Source: Allium sativum
Taxonomy: Eukaryota > Streptophyta > Magnoliopsida > Asparagales > Amaryllidaceae
Length of the DNA stretch: 64,000 nt
Direction: 5' to 3'
Assembly (NCBI GenBank): GCA_030737875.1
Contig: CM060911.1
Coordinates: 94,198,599-94,262,598 of the forward strand
Under the pieces are notes generated by a model. It saw only the letters and a program-made list of their open reading frames with translations, was not told where the DNA came from and made no database searches. Shown piece after piece: positions 10,213 through 26,035 of the stretch. A program made the position numbers and the translations under genes. How positions within the stretch are numbered: the stretch's first letter is position 1; each line of letters starts with the position of its first letter.

Positions 10213-12480
10213 TCAAATAGCAGATTTCTTTAGTTCTCTGCTTCTTAACTAGCTGTAGCTAGTGCTATTATCTCAGTCACTATAGTATACTGAGTCAAGA
10301 TATTATATTTCTTAGATTTCCAAGAAACAGTTCTTCCAGCAATGCTAAATATACAGCCACTGGTCGCAATAGAATCATCAGATAAAACATTCCAGTCAGC
10401 ATCGGAATATCTTTCAAGTACAGCTTGAAACTTTTCATAATGTAATCCAAGGTTCATGGTTCGTTTAAGGTATCTCATGACCCTTTCAATATCATGTCAA
10501 TACTTTATACTAGGTCTACTGGTAAACCTGCATAATAATCCCACGACATAGGCAATGTTGGGTCTAGTACATTCAGTGGCATACCGTAGGCTGCCAATGA
10601 TGCTCGCAAAATCAGACTGTCTTACACCTTCATCAGTGTTCTTAAATAACTTTACACTGAGACCATATGGTGTACATGCAGGTTTACAGTCAAAATAATT
10701 GTATTTCTTTAGAGTATTCTCAATTTAATGAGATTGATCCAATTAAAATCCCCTTTTTGACCCAGTAATCTTAATACCAAGGATTACACTCGCCTTACCT
10801 AGATCTTTCATATCAAAATTGGCACTTAATAAAGATTTGACTAAATTTATGGCATGAATGTTTGACCTAAAGATGAGTAGGTCATCTACATAAGGCATAT
10901 GATAGTGCAAATGTCATTCTCAGATTTGTAATAAATGCATTTGTCACTTTCATTAATTAAAACCATGTGAAATGATTAAAGTTCTCAAATTTTTTCATGC
11001 CATTGTTAAAGTTCTTGTTTTAAACCATATAATGATTTATCTAATTTGCATACTTTATGTTCTTGACCATGTATTACAAATCCTTCAGACTGGTCCATAT
11101 AAATTTCTTCGTCTAATTCACCGTTTAAAAAGACGGTTTTAACATCCATTTGGTGTATTCATAAATGGAAGCAAGTGAGATTAATACCCGAATGGATGTT
11201 ATTCTAGTTACATGTGAGAAATTGTCGAAGAAGTTTATATTTTCTTTTTGTTTAAAAACCTTTAGCTACTGATCGTGCCTTATATTTATTAACAGTGCCA
11301 TCAAGTTTTAATTTTCCTTTAAGTACGCATTTACAGCCTATAGATTTACAACCAGAAGGTAAATCTGTCAAATGCCAAGTCCTATTGGATTCCAGAGAAT
11401 CCATCTCATCATTTGTAGCCTCTCGCCAAAAATCGGCGTCCAAATAAGATAAGGCCTCTTGGAGGTTTAAGTGATCCTCCTCTATAGTAAAAGCACAAAA
11501 ATCTGAACCAAATCTTTTATGGTTCTCGCTCTTTTACTTCTTCTAGGTTCAACTTCAGAACTTTTATTAAGTTCTGTTCTAATAGGCATACTTGTTGTGC
11601 CCCCACTATTCCTTAAATTAAAAGGAAAATTCGTTTCATAAAAAATTGGCATCATTTGATTCAGATTATATTATGTGTATTTAGATCATAAATACTGTAT
11701 GCTTTGCTATTAACAGCATAGCTAATAAATACACATTCGTATGATTTGCTTGCCAATTTTATTTTCTTAGGGTCTGGAATGCGAACATATGCTAAGCAAC
11801 CCCAAGTTCTAAAGTATGACATATTGGATTTATATTTCTTTTAAAATTTCATAATGTGAAATTTTATTCTTAGATATGGGGATTCTATTCTGAACATAAC
11901 GTACAGTCTATAAAATATCCCCCCACTAATGTTATGCTGCACCAAAATTTAATAAAATGACAATTATTAATTCGGTAAAGGTCCTTTTTTTCAGCTTTAC
12001 CGTCCATTTCAGGTGAATAGGGTGCAGTTCTCTTATGTACAATATATCAAATAAAAAATCCAGAATAGAATTTGATTCGTATTCTGTTCCTCTATCACTA
12101 CGTAGTCTCTTAATTTTCTTATTAACTTGATTCTCAATTTCAGTTTTGAATGTTTTAAACATGTCAAATGCATCTCATCTTTTAAGAATCATTGTCTTTC
12201 TAATTATAAGCTTTATTTCCACATTACCAATCTCTATAGCTTTAGTGGTGCGAGGATCTCACAACACACTTTCTGATCATCAACAACCATGTATATTGTG
12301 AATATATCACAATCATAGCAGACACGGCGAGAAACACCAATGTCTACCCACCAACCATCTAATCCACCAAAAAGTGAATCTCAGTAATCATAGCCGTTAG
12401 AGTCTTCTTATTCAGGTTTGTCTGCGGTGCAGGGCCTTACCTGTTCCTACACTTTCGTGTCATATGATCTGGTTTTTCAC
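10213..12480 (-). pseudogene. Copia pol remnants: integrase, RT, RNase H
   Basis: On the minus strand, 12162-11932 reads KRLRSDRGTEYESN, the integrase core around its second Asp. 11443-11252 reads WREATNDEMDSLESNRTWHL and YKARSVAKGF, the start of Copia RT. About 10890 encodes YVDDLL, the RT catalytic motif. 10478-10245 reads MRYLKRTMNLGL and YSDADWN, the RNase H region. The blocks are in correct Copia order but separated by stops and frameshifts, so the polyprotein is dead. Confidence 0.85.
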
Positions 12481-13525
12481 AGTTGTTACATAGAAACAAC
12501 TGTCCAGAATCACTCTTTTGGGTTGGTTGCTGTTGTCCTTTATGGTTTCCTTGCGGATTCCCATTCTATTCTATACTGACTGGTCGTGGAAGCTTATTAA
12601 TGTTAAAGATGTTCATATGTTTGAGAATTCATATTTTATCGTATAGAAAAATATACGTAAACTCAGAGACTAACATAAGTGAATCTCATAAAATATTATT
12701 TCCTGCATTTTCGAAAAATTCAGCATGTTCTTTTGGTTTGGCTCAAGGAGTCACAATTTATATGCTGTCCTCCATATTAGGCTACAATGCAGTCTAACTC
12801 ATGTAGAAATATTGAATACATATGTATGCAACAAAGATGTTCTATATTCTATCTTTTCACTTGTATGTATATAAACTATGTCAATTTATTTGATGCAAAA
12901 AACCTATTCATCCAATTAATGTCAATTCTTAAGGACATTATCAAATAACATACACATTCTATTAATGTCAAAAAATTTAGTGACATTTCCAAATAATATA
13001 TGTGTTCTATTAATGTTAATTTTAATGACATTTTCATATAATCAAATGTATTTCAGTAATGCCAAAATTTTAATGACATTTTCAACATAATTATGCACTT
13101 AAATAATGTCAATTTATAATAAAAACATTTTCACTATTTGCATTCAAATAGTGCCTCCTCTAATGACACTTTCAAAATAAAACTCATTAAATCATATGAT
13201 TTAGCTCAAAATAGATCTGAAATAATCAGCTGAAAAGAAAGGCGAAAACAGAACCTGAGAATGTAGATCCATGGTCCACAGTTCAGATTTCATCGCATTC
13301 AATCATTGCAAAGTGATTTCAGTCGTTGGATATGCCTGGCCGCGGCGATGATGCGGCATCCAGCAACAGCGAGATCTGTTACAATGGCTGATGACGCGCC
13401 AATGATCATCACGACTGCTCCATCCATATCATTCTAGTGTCCTCCCATTGATTAATTGTCTGTACGGTAGCAACCGCCTCCATCTAGGACTGCAACGAAG
13501 CCATTGTTTCTTATCGTCTTCAAAT
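12481..13525 (-). pseudogene. Copia gag and leader remnant
   Basis: A region matching the position of Gag and leader between integrase and the 5' LTR. A possible CCHC knuckle remnant is near 12430-12500 (minus strand). From about 12890 to 13180 there is a degenerate tandem array with the core taatgtcaa/aatgacatttt, period roughly 60 bp. No clean reading frame remains. The expected primer-binding site next to 13525 is not recognisable. Confidence 0.45.
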
Positions 13526-14250
13526 TGTTGGGAAACAATGCCTGAGTCGCGGACTAGGTCGCTTTCTTGAAGACGATTCGGCGATCTGGTCGATGGTGCA
13601 AAACCAGTTCGTACTTTCGCCGCCGCCTCTGGGATAAAACAGCCTCTCTGAAATTAATAACTGATCTGCTTTGCACAAACAAATCAGTGCAGATTTGCAC
13701 TTTCTGAATTTAACTACTCGAAAATTTCCGTAAAAATATTTTAATGGCGGTGGAAGAGAAAAGAGAAAAACAGTTTTTTTTTTATCTATATTAATCTCAT
13801 CTAATCTGAAGATAATAATATACAGACGAGGATTAGGTTATTCGGAAATACTGGTCAGTGGAGGAAAATAGGATCTGCGAAATACTTGGTCAAAGTTTAC
13901 CGTTTCAAATTAAATTCGGTTCAGAAATATTTTCCGTAATTAAAAAACGGTTCCAAAAAATCAAGTTTTTCTGGTCTAAAAATATAAGTGTCTACACCAC
14001 ATAGCCAAGGCCCAAGCCCGAACCGAACCGGGCCGGGTCGGGTCGGTCGGTCGCGCGCGCGCGTGGTGGTCATGATGCATGGTCTCCCTCCTCACAACAA
14101 AGCATGCATTGGGAGCCCCATCAAAACTTCTTAGAAACAAGTATAAATACTTGCTTCTTTAATGTAATACCATGATGTGGGACTATTCACATTTAGGAGC
14201 CATCATACACTTATTTCTATATTTTAAACAATTCAGATAAATTTCCAACA
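13526..14250 (-). repeat. 5' LTR of the Copia at 8601-14250
   Basis: 725 bp, TGTTGGG...CCAACA, followed directly by the target duplication CTGTT. Confidence 0.9.
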
Positions 14251-14615
14251 CTGTTTGCCTTTCGGATTTTTATTCTCTCAGTCCTTTTTTTCCACTCATT
14301 TGTATCAAGATGGGTGATGAAACCCTTTCTCCAAACTCCGCATCAAGGATCTCTCATATTTACAAGAATCAACTCTTGATATGATCAAAGTCATCATCAA
14401 ACCTTATACCAACTTGATTTCTGTGCAACTGGATGATTCAAATTATCTGATATGGAAATTACAAATTGAAACCGCTATTAGAGGATACGACTTAGAAGAT
14501 TATGTGCTTGAAACAAAGCAGATTTCAGCAAAGTTCATTAAGGACAACAATGAAAATTTGATATTAAATCAAGATTACACAATCCATCAACGACCAGGCA
14601 GCCTGAAAAAATGGT
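14251..14615 (+). pseudogene. Copia Gag N-terminal fragment
   Basis: ATG at 14311 opens MGDETLSPNSASRIS, with a stop soon after. In the next frame come TNLISVQLDDSNYLIWKLQI and AIRGYDLEDYVLE, the N-terminal domain of Copia Gag (Retrotran_gag_3/UBN2-like). The coding sequence ends abruptly near 14615 at a junction with DBR intron 2 sequence. This is the continuation of the plus-strand Copia whose LTR end lies at 8331-8600. Confidence 0.7.
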
Positions 14616-15450
<835 letters not shown>

Positions 15451-15689
15451 TGTGCACATGTTTGTTATGATGGTGGTGGATGTGATGGTTTATTTCGGAA
15501 TGTTTAATATTGTATATTTATGGTTTGTTAACTATTTTGTGGTACATATGTTGGTTTATATTATATATGTTGGTTCGTGTTATGAATTTGAATATATATG
15601 ATATGTCGGATTGTGGAATTGACCGTATATGAGTTGTGGAGTGAATAGATTTGTATATGGATGGTTTGACGGAAGCATTATAAAGAGAA

Positions 15690-16106
15690 AACAGAAAAAA
15701 CAGTTTCAGTTAAACTACGGCTAGCTACGGCTTATGAGTTACGTAGTGCTACGGCTTATGAGTTACGTAGTGCTACGGTTGGCGACGACTAGCTATGACT
15801 TATCAGTTATGTAGTGCTATGGTTGGCGATGGCTAGCTGCAGCGTTTGTGCTCAGTTTATCTACGGTTAGCAACGGATAGTTACAAGTATTTTACTACGG
15901 TTGGCGAATGCTAGTGATGACGTAGAGATAGTCCACAAAAAACCATGTGTTCAGATTTGTCGTCGTCAACCGTAGCTAGTATAGTAACCAAATCTGTCGT
16001 TAGAATTGACGCTATTTCATTAGCGTCAACTTATGTAGCGACGGCCGACAACGGCTGGTGGCAGTCGACAACGTCAAAAGGCCGTTGCTATATGTAGCCG
16101 CTTGAG
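15690..16106. mobile_element. Fragment of a CACTA-like element (subterminal repeats)
   Basis: Repeated motifs such as gctacggcttatgagttacg, ctacggttggcgacg and gccgacaacggctgg in both orientations resemble the subterminal arrays of CACTA transposons, including the one at 21614. The right end reads gccgcttgagtg, i.e. CACTC on the other strand, a possible altered terminus at 16106. I could not find a matching left terminus or a target duplication. Confidence 0.4.
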
Positions 16107-16500
16107 TGCTCCACCAAACTATTGAATTCATGTCAGTTTTGAATTAATAACTGATTGATTTCTTATATGTTTAATATCAGATAGTGGTCCAGATGATGAA
16201 GTAGCATCAATAGTTCGTCTCTATGCTGTCGATGGAATATTATAAATTCCCATCAATGTAAAATTGGATGTGGAAATCCACCGGAGGAGATGTTGACAAC
16301 ATAGTCGCAACTTGTTTCTGTAAAAGCATGAACATGAAAATGCAATACTTCAAACATAGTGTTAAAAAAAAAAAAAAAAAAAAAAAAACAGAGAGAGAGA
16401 GAAAGAAAGACAAAACAAAAACAAATTAAAATTCATAATCCTCTTTTATTTATAGTAAAATTAGAGGAAAAAATTGAATAATCCAAGCGAAGGATATAAC
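16107..16500. other. Intergenic 3' flank of the DBR gene
   Basis: Contains a poly-A run (about 16362-16388) followed by GA-rich sequence. The minus-strand 3' UTR of DBR probably lies at about 16430-16539. No other feature recognised. Confidence 0.4.
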
Positions 16501-16539
16501 AACAACTACTGTAACCATCAACTTCATACAAACTTTAAA

Positions 16540-19565
<3,026 letters not shown>

Positions 19566-19672
19566 GGTTGATCTCTACTGAGTCTGTAGATAGCCTTTCT
19601 TCTTCCTTCCTCTCTCTACCCCTCCCTCTTTTGTTTTGTTTTGTTTTGGTTTTTTGAGCCTGTGGTGTTGGG

Positions 19673-19680
19673 ATTTTATA
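19673..19680 (-). promoter_or_regulatory. TATA box of the DBR gene
   Basis: TATAAAAT on the minus strand, 108 bp upstream of the ATG at 19565. It is followed by a purine-rich leader (the plus strand shows ttcttccttcctctctc at 19598-19615). Confidence 0.6.
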
Positions 19681-19739
19681 GACACAAAGTTTAAAGTAGT
19701 TAAAGAGTTGAATTATTATTTGAAATAAAGCATTTTTCA

Positions 19740-20145
19740 ACGCAATTAAACAAACGAACAAGAGAGTAGTGGTTGACACTGTTTGTTTATTCCTGCTGTC
19801 TCTACTCCGTATTTGAATTATTTGAGCCAGGCACTAGCACGGGAAAAGATCTCAGAAATTGGCGTGGTCGTCCTATCCTCCCTATATTTCTATTTTGTTT
19901 CCTTCTGCACATCTTCATTTTGTTTTATTCTTCCTTCTCCAATTAATTTTCCTTCGTTGCGATTTAGGGCGCGATTTTTGCGAATGGTAACGGGGAATTC
20001 AAGCGTAATATTTGAGTGTGACACGCTAGTTAATGAGAAATACTTTTTCTTTTTTTGGCTTCAAAAAGAATATTGGAACGTGGTATTTATATATGATACG
20101 ATTTTAATTATTTGTTTTGAACTAATTAAATACTAATTGCACATA
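19740..20145. repeat. Duplicated DBR upstream region, copy C
   Basis: Matches 5150-5460, with extra sequence in this copy at about 19890-20000 (tttgtttccttctgcacatc and following). It places DBR and the Myb-like remnant in one ancestral duplicated block. Confidence 0.8.
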
Positions 20146-20199
20146 AAAAACGACTACATTTCATTAAATGAAACAGAAATACAACTAGTACACTGAAAA

Positions 20200-20620
20200 T
20201 AAAACGAGTACATAAAAACTATTAATTACGACGATGATTCAATCTTTTCAACTCCGCTAAAATAAACTTCATACGTCACTATCGGCAAATTCGTCGGCTA
20301 TCTCCAGATTTTGTGGGTCATTGCGGAAAATGATCATAATTTCTCATCGCTCGACATCTGACATAATTTGAACAATATTGTAGCAACGGGAAACGATATC
20401 CTGAAGGTTGGGGGTCACGAAAGAGCGGCTCATGTTGCCACGCTCGTTGTGTCTACGCCTAGGGGGATGAGCAGAAGGCGGGTTGCCAGTAGTTATCCAA
20501 TCGGAATAATAACCGGCATTGGCAGCGGTGAAAGAAGCAGCATGTGGAGGTGCAGGTGCAGTAGGAGGTGCAGATTAAAACGGTCGTTTAAATCTGCTAT
20601 GAAGATCCCGTAAAAGCTGC
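20200..20620 (-). pseudogene. Myb/SANT-like gene remnant, copy C
   Basis: The minus strand encodes a Pro/Ala-rich stretch, YYSDWITTGNPPSAHP and IVSRCYNIVQIMSDVER, then the same TGA seen in copy A, then EIMIIFRNDPQNLEIADEF and another TGA. The N-terminal Myb-like part is missing because the sequence is interrupted at about 20622 by a Copia LTR. It is a truncated duplicate of 5532-6057. Confidence 0.6.
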
Positions 20621-20621
20621 T

Positions 20622-20970
20622 AGCCCGAGCCGAAAACAAAGAAGATCAGAGGATGTAGAAGAGAAAAATAAACTTTGTTATTTCATTATTGTAATTGGAA
20701 TTAATACAATGTATAGAGTAAACCTCTATTTATATTACAAGAAATAAATGTAAATAGACTTGAATAATGTGCATGTGACTGTTGCTTTGCTATGATGGGC
20801 ATGTGATCGTTGGGTATGTGACTGTTGCTTTGTTATAATAGGCATGTGACCGTTGCTTTGTTATAATGGGCATGTGACTGTTGCTTTGTTATAATGGACA
20901 TGTAATCGTTGCTTTGTTATAATGGGCATGTGACCGTTGCTTTCCCATTATTATTTCTTTCCTTTATTAC
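20622..20970 (-). repeat. 3' LTR of a minus-strand Copia
   Basis: A minus-strand purine tract TTTGAGGGGAG (20971-20981) marks the internal side. The LTR contains about six copies of a 28 bp unit (catgtgaccgttgctttgtta and variants) at 20775-20945. The left limit is set by where the Myb-like homology to copy A stops. Confidence 0.65.
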
Positions 20971-21613
20971 CTCCCCTCAAATTAGGGTTAGAGTTTGCAA
21001 CCCTAATTTGCCATTTCGTGGACTGACATTAGTAACTCTTCGATTCCAAGTGCATCTCTGAATTTATCGAAGTTTTTGGCTGAAAGTGACTTTGTGAGCA
21101 TGTCTGCCCTTTGATAATAGGCCGGAATATGATTTACTTGTAGATTTTTCTTCTGAACTTGTTCTCGAACAAAATAAATATCAATTTCTATGTGTTAGGT
21201 GCGATTTTGTTGAATAAGATCTGCTGTCATGTAGATTGTGCTTAAATTGTTACACCAAATTATAGGGTTCCTACTGGATGGTAACTTTAGCTCCTTTAAT
21301 AATGATTGTAACCATACGATCTCGACTGTAGTGCTAGCAAAACTCCTATATTCTGCTTCTGTGCTTGATCTCGAGATAGTTGTTTGCTTTTTAGAACACC
21401 AAGAAATAAAACTTTCTCCTACATAAATGCAGTAATCAGAAACTGATTTTCTATCAACTATGTATGTATCCCAGTCAGCATCCGAATAAGCCGTAATGTT
21501 TATGTCTTTGCTGTCTTTTAATGGTATGCCAAAGTTGATTTTTGCTTTTAAATATCTGAGTATTTGTTTCATTGTTGTCCAATGCTCACTTTTGGGTTCC
21601 TGCAAAAATTGAC
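20971..21613 (-). pseudogene. Copia RNase H (downstream half of a split pol)
   Basis: The minus strand 21605-21195 reads PKSEHWTTMKQILRYLK, then ITAYSDADWDT, STEAEYRS and WLQSLLKEL, the conserved Copia RNase H domain. A stop at 21195-21197 truncates it, although downstream sequence still encodes recognisable C-terminal residues in another frame. The upstream half of pol continues at 26050 beyond the CACTA insertion. TSD GAC occupies 21611-21613. Confidence 0.85.
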
Positions 21614-21639
21614 CACTATAAGACCCACAGTAATTAGCG

Positions 21640-21890
21640 ACGACATTTAGCCGTTGCTAGCCGACGCTGGCCGTCGCTAGCCGTCGCTATATGCCGTCGC
21701 TAAAACTCTCGTCGCCAACAGTAATAGCAACGGCGAGAGCGACGGCTTCGTAGCTAAATTAGCGATGGCTAGCGATGGCCAGTGACACGTGTCATATGAC
21801 GTGTCAGTTAGTTTGTTTGACCGGGAAGCCGTCTCTAGCCGTCGCTATATAATTACCAAATTGTCGTCGCTAGCCGTCGCTAAATCTAAA
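21640..21890. repeat. CACTA subterminal repeats, left
   Basis: At least ten copies of the core gccgtcgcta / tagcgacggc in both orientations. Such arrays are the binding sites for the TNP1/TnpA-like protein in En/Spm-type elements. Confidence 0.8.
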
Positions 21891-22315
21891 ACCAGAAAAC
21901 TGCAGTGCACAACATTTCCTTTCCTACAATCCAATCCACAACCATTCAATCCAAAAACCAATACCACACCACTATTATCTCACTATTTCATCGATACTCA
22001 TCAACAACCAAACCATCATAACCATACAATCATCAAATACATAAAAAAAACAAAAAAACCCCATCATAACATAAAACCGTTCAAACACATCATATAAGTC
22101 ATGCACATGTCCAAACACTACATAAAACCGTCCACAAACTGTCATACACATGTCCAAACACATCATCTAACATCGTACGTGCATTTAACATAAAAAAAAC
22201 CGAGTATATGAACATACCAGAGTCAAGTAAACATAAGCACCTACACTACGAACTAATTCTCGCCTCCCTGATCCTCATTCTCATCTTCTTCTGATTCCTC
22301 GTTCACGTCCTCCTC

Positions 22316-23878
22316 TCAATAAACAGCGGAATCATCTCCCTCTACTCCCTCTCCATGCATAAAGCCAAGCTCCTGAACGTAAATCGCGATGCGCTCGTCG
22401 ATTTCCTGTTGCATCTGGTCTTTTCGCCAGTCCATCAACTCGTTCACCTGCTCTTGCATCCTCGCTATAGTCGCCTCCTCCATCGACCGCTTATAAGCAC
22501 GCTGAATGGCCTGTAAAATAAATAATTTCACATTAAAGTTTTATAAACAAATTTTTACTACCTTGTGTTAAACATGAGGTTTTTCCATTAACTCGTATTC
22601 TTGGTTTATGTATTTATAAAGCATCGTGATTGTAGTAATTTACGTCTAAAAAAAGTCTTACCTCCTGATTGCCAAAACCGTATCGCCTTCCTCGAGTAGG
22701 TGGATCAGTGATAGACTGCCATATGGCATCAGAATCTGCAACTGTAAGCTCCTTTCCACTAGCCTCCATCGCTTTGGCAGCCTCTTCCTCGTACTCCCCC
22801 TGCAATAGCAATATAATTTTAAGAAAAGTGTTATAAATTTTACTTATGTACTGTAATATGAACGAGAATGTAACATGTTAATTTATATGGATAAACAAAT
22901 TTACCATTATACGTGCACTCTTCGGGTCCGACCACTTATACGTCACATTTCCTTCTTCATCGGTGTGCTCCACCGCATGTGTGTGTCTAAATACGTCTGC
23001 CAACGAAGGCTCTTGTCCGTGCTTTTTAAACTGAAATCATTAAAGATAAGACATGATTATAGACGCTAAATTTTTATCTGAACATATACTGCAAATATTT
23101 AAAATTTATACCAAATCCCTTCTGTGCTGTTGAAATGATTTTGAGCTGCCTCGGTGTAGAGCAGGATTCTTTTCTCTATTAGCTTTGTTTCTAGCTGCTA
23201 CTTTCTATTAAATTTGATACACGATGATGTAAAATAATGCAATCAATATTATAAATGTGAATATTATCATTAAAGCTTACTTTAGCATCTTCCGTCTCCC
23301 AGTAAGCTTGAAAGTCTGCCCAAACATCATCACTCATAAATTGAGGCTTTTTTCTGCTTTCTTTGGCTCTTGAAAGCATCTGTCGATAGTTCGTTTGCAT
23401 CATCATATTCCAATATGTCAAAAATGAGGGCATATCCTCCTCCTCAACACGTACGACATCCTGCATATTACATTTATTTGTAATTATTCCCAGTATATTA
23501 ATTTTTAATGTTATTATAAAAAATACTTACCAATAAATCGGCTAAAATGACATTCTTGAGATGTGCTGGGATACTATCCCAATGCGGCCAAGCACCCTGC
23601 ATTCTACTTGTGTAAGATTGCCTTGATACTTCTAAAATGAACTCCGTTGGCTCAATCTCAAATCCACTGTGTAGATGTTAATATAAACATTTCATAATAT
23701 TTTAAATAATGTACATTGAAATAAATTTAAACATTTACCTGCCACTCTTCGGAACAATCTCCACAGGTCGGCGAAGATGTGCCCCTGAACCGCTCGGACC
23801 AGATCCTGATCCTGCTCCAGGAGATGGTGAAGGAGTAGGCTGAGATGTACTCCTCGATCGTCGTCTATCGCCAGACAT
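22316..23878 (-). CDS. Transposase_24 (Ptta/En/Spm, TNP1-like) protein, 335 aa
   Basis: Seven exons joined by GT-AG introns: 23878-23739, 23666-23531, 23460-23281, 23204-23112, 23030-22905, 22799-22662 and 22510-22316. The total is 1008 bp in one frame ending TGA, so the gene looks intact. Residues 1-45 are a Ser/Pro/Gly-rich basic tail. The middle holds RNKANREKNP, GSSKSFQQHRRD, FKKHGQEPSLADVFRHTH and YEEEAAKAME, characteristic of the plant Transposase_24 family. A C-terminal coiled-coil-like stretch (RMQEQVNELMDWRK) follows. In related CACTA elements this protein binds the subterminal repeats and acts with the TNP2 transposase. Here it may still bind ends but has no TNP2 partner in cis. Start chosen at the first Met of the conserved frame. 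Confidence 0.85.
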
Positions 23879-24190
23879 ATCTGTCACAATCATATAATAT
23901 GCATACAAAATAACTTGAATTATTAGCATTAGTCAACATTATCATAACATAAATCAAGAATGAGAAGAACAATACTGCATAACGTAAATAGGCAACATTA
24001 TCATTACATAAATCATACTAGTACAGAACGTAAGTAAATTCATAGCTAAGAACAATCAACATCATTATTATTACATAGCTCATAGTAGTACATAAATAAC
24101 ATAAACATAACATCATTCTTCATCATCTTCGGATCCAGACTCGGTCTCATACTCTATATCGTTTTCATCAGTACTTACAAATGCATTTAC

Positions 24191-24753
24191 TTATACATTC
24201 GCTTCATCATTCAACGACCCAACATCAATGTCATTAGCTATTATTATTTCAGTATTTGGCTCAAAATCCGCTTGATACGCTGCTTCGTCTGGAATATTAT
24301 TCCCATCAAATGTAAATCCTGCCTTTGTTTTAAAAACAGCCCACCAATCTGCTTTATCTTTTTTTAAGGATGGGTATGGAGCAAAATAGACTTGTAATGC
24401 TTGCTTAGCTAACACAAAAGGATCATACTTGTACTATCGTCCTCTACCGCTACAGGGTTAGACGTAGGTTGAACAAGTTCTCCATGACGATCCCATAAGT
24501 GATAATTCGACACAAAACCAAATTTATACAGATGCACTTCTACTACACCTGGCTTCTAATGCTTCAGAAGTTTGCACTTACTACACGGACAACGAATGTC
24601 TACGTTACTCCGATTGTTAGATTTAGCGAATCTAATAAATTCTTGGACTCCATTACAAAAATGTTCCTTTATCAACCCTTTCTTACCGGTTCGGGGTTGA
24701 TACATCCAACTGCGATCACGAAAATAATCGAACATTTTCCGGATTTGCAACAA
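24191..24753 (-). pseudogene. TNP2 transposase remnant with the catalytic core deleted
   Basis: The minus strand begins with a Transpos_assoc domain: DRSWMYQPRTGKKGL, FCNGVQEFIRFAKSN, IRCPCSKCK. An in-frame TAG (24556-24558) follows, then VEVHLYKFGFVSNYHLWDRH. Within ~130 bp the sequence jumps, with a frame change near 24420, to FVLAKQALQVYFAPYPSLKK and DKADWWAVFKTK, which belong to the C-terminal end of TNP2-type transposases. The whole catalytic DDE region between is absent, so no active transposase can be made. Confidence 0.8.
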
Positions 24754-24890
24754 ATATGTTAGAAAGTTTGATCGAACATAACACTTTATACTATTTTAAA
24801 TCTTGTAAAATTTCATCTATAAATATTGCATGTTTTCGAATATTTTTTTTATTTCTTTTTTACTTTGACGGCCGGTCTACCTACTTCCCA

Positions 24891-25093
24891 TTACAAATAT
24901 AATAACGTAAGCATATTTTATAAATCATTTCAGTTTAAACGGTTCAACAAAATTTCGGCAGCACTTCCCTTTGGTCCCTGTATCGTACAAAGATGCGTGT
25001 ACACAGGGAACAAATGGGAAGTGTCATCGAAACTTTGTTAATCGTTTAAACTGAAATGATTTATAAAATATGCTTACGTTATTATATTTGTAA
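24891..25093. repeat. Inverted repeat / hairpin inside the CACTA
   Basis: Arms 24891-24940 and 25044-25093 are exact 50 bp reverse complements. The inner ~40 bp on each side (ttcaacaaaatttcgg / cgaaactttgttaa, cacttccc / gggaagtg, tccctgt / acaggga) continue the pairing with mismatches, leaving a ~20 nt loop. It lies upstream of the TNP2 remnant. Confidence 0.9.
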
Positions 25094-25099
25094 CTTGTC

Positions 25100-25964
25100 C
25101 AGTATACTAGACAAATCCAACGAATATTGTATCAGATGAATATAAATTTCCGTTTTGTGTAAAAACGAATACCCATATAACGATCATATACAACACTTGT
25201 CGGACGGGGCCAAATTTTTCTAAGGGTTCACATAAGTAGTCAAAAAACATTCAATCTAAGTTTAAACCAGAAAACAACACAAATGTAAACAGTGCGTTTT
25301 TTGCGCTTCACTAATAGGTGCGCCTTAAACTTCAAAAAAACTCCTTAGTTGCGCTTTGCGCCTTTTTCCGTCTACATGTACTTTCATTTTGATTTACTTT
25401 CAATTTATAAAATAACATGACAGTGAAAATTGTGAAGTATAAATTAGTTTGCGTTACTTTTGGCTAATTTTAGTTTAAAATTATAAATTATAAAGTTATA
25501 ATTTTTTTTCCTCAAATGATACTACAACACAATCAACCTAAACACACAATCAACGAAAATCCAATTATATACATGATAATCGTCGTTGTCATGCTCCTAA
25601 ATCAAGCACATATGTGATTAATCAATGATTTCAACCACCTAATCAACTCCACTTATTCCCAAATCAATGTATAACATTATCGATATCATATGCATCTCAC
25701 AACACAACAAATTTATACCCATAAAAAACAAATTTCAAACCCCACATAAATATACAAAACAACCCTAAATAAGCCTAAAAACCCTAACTAAACATATAAT
25801 AGGGATTAAAAGTCATACCGGAGCAATTTGAGAAGATAAAATCGAGTTTTGGAAGAAGAAATCGGCTGCTGAAAATTGGGGCGACGGGTAGGGTTTTAGT
25901 TTTTTTTGTTTTGTTTAACTGAATCGGGGAAGAAAGGCCACGGTGGAAAAAAAAAGCTTCAGGT
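25100..25964. other. CACTA 5' untranslated/upstream region
   Basis: AT-rich non-coding sequence between the hairpin and the right subterminal repeats. On the minus strand, aaaacccta/cccaattttcag near 25860-25890 could be leader sequence for the transposase genes. No frames or repeats of note. Confidence 0.4.
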
Positions 25965-26035
25965 CGAGCGACGGCTAGCTACGGCCGCTTTTTTAGCCGT
26001 CGCTAGCCGTCGCAATAGGCTGTCGCAATTTGAGG
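25965..26035. repeat. CACTA subterminal repeats, right
   Basis: Copies of tagccgtcgct and its complement directly inside the right terminus, mirroring the left array. Confidence 0.75.

Larger units (their letters stand above)
8601..14250 (-). mobile_element. Copia LTR retrotransposon, old and degenerate
   Basis: A 5650 bp element with LTRs 8601-9342 and 13526-14250 (TGTTGGGAAACAATG...ATTTCCAACA) and a perfect 5 bp target duplication CTGTT (8596-8600 and 14251-14255). The purine tract AAGTGGGGGT on the minus strand abuts the low-coordinate LTR (9343-9352), so the element reads right to left. Coding remnants follow in Copia order: Gag/zinc region, integrase, RT, RNase H. It is inserted in the leader of another, plus-strand Copia. 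The LTRs differ by several percent and by small indels. Confidence 0.92.

Noticed and set aside
22875..23069. Plus-strand frame inside the CACTA
   Set aside because: Overlaps exon 5 of the Transposase_24 gene on the other strand, whose splice sites and conserved residues explain the sequence.
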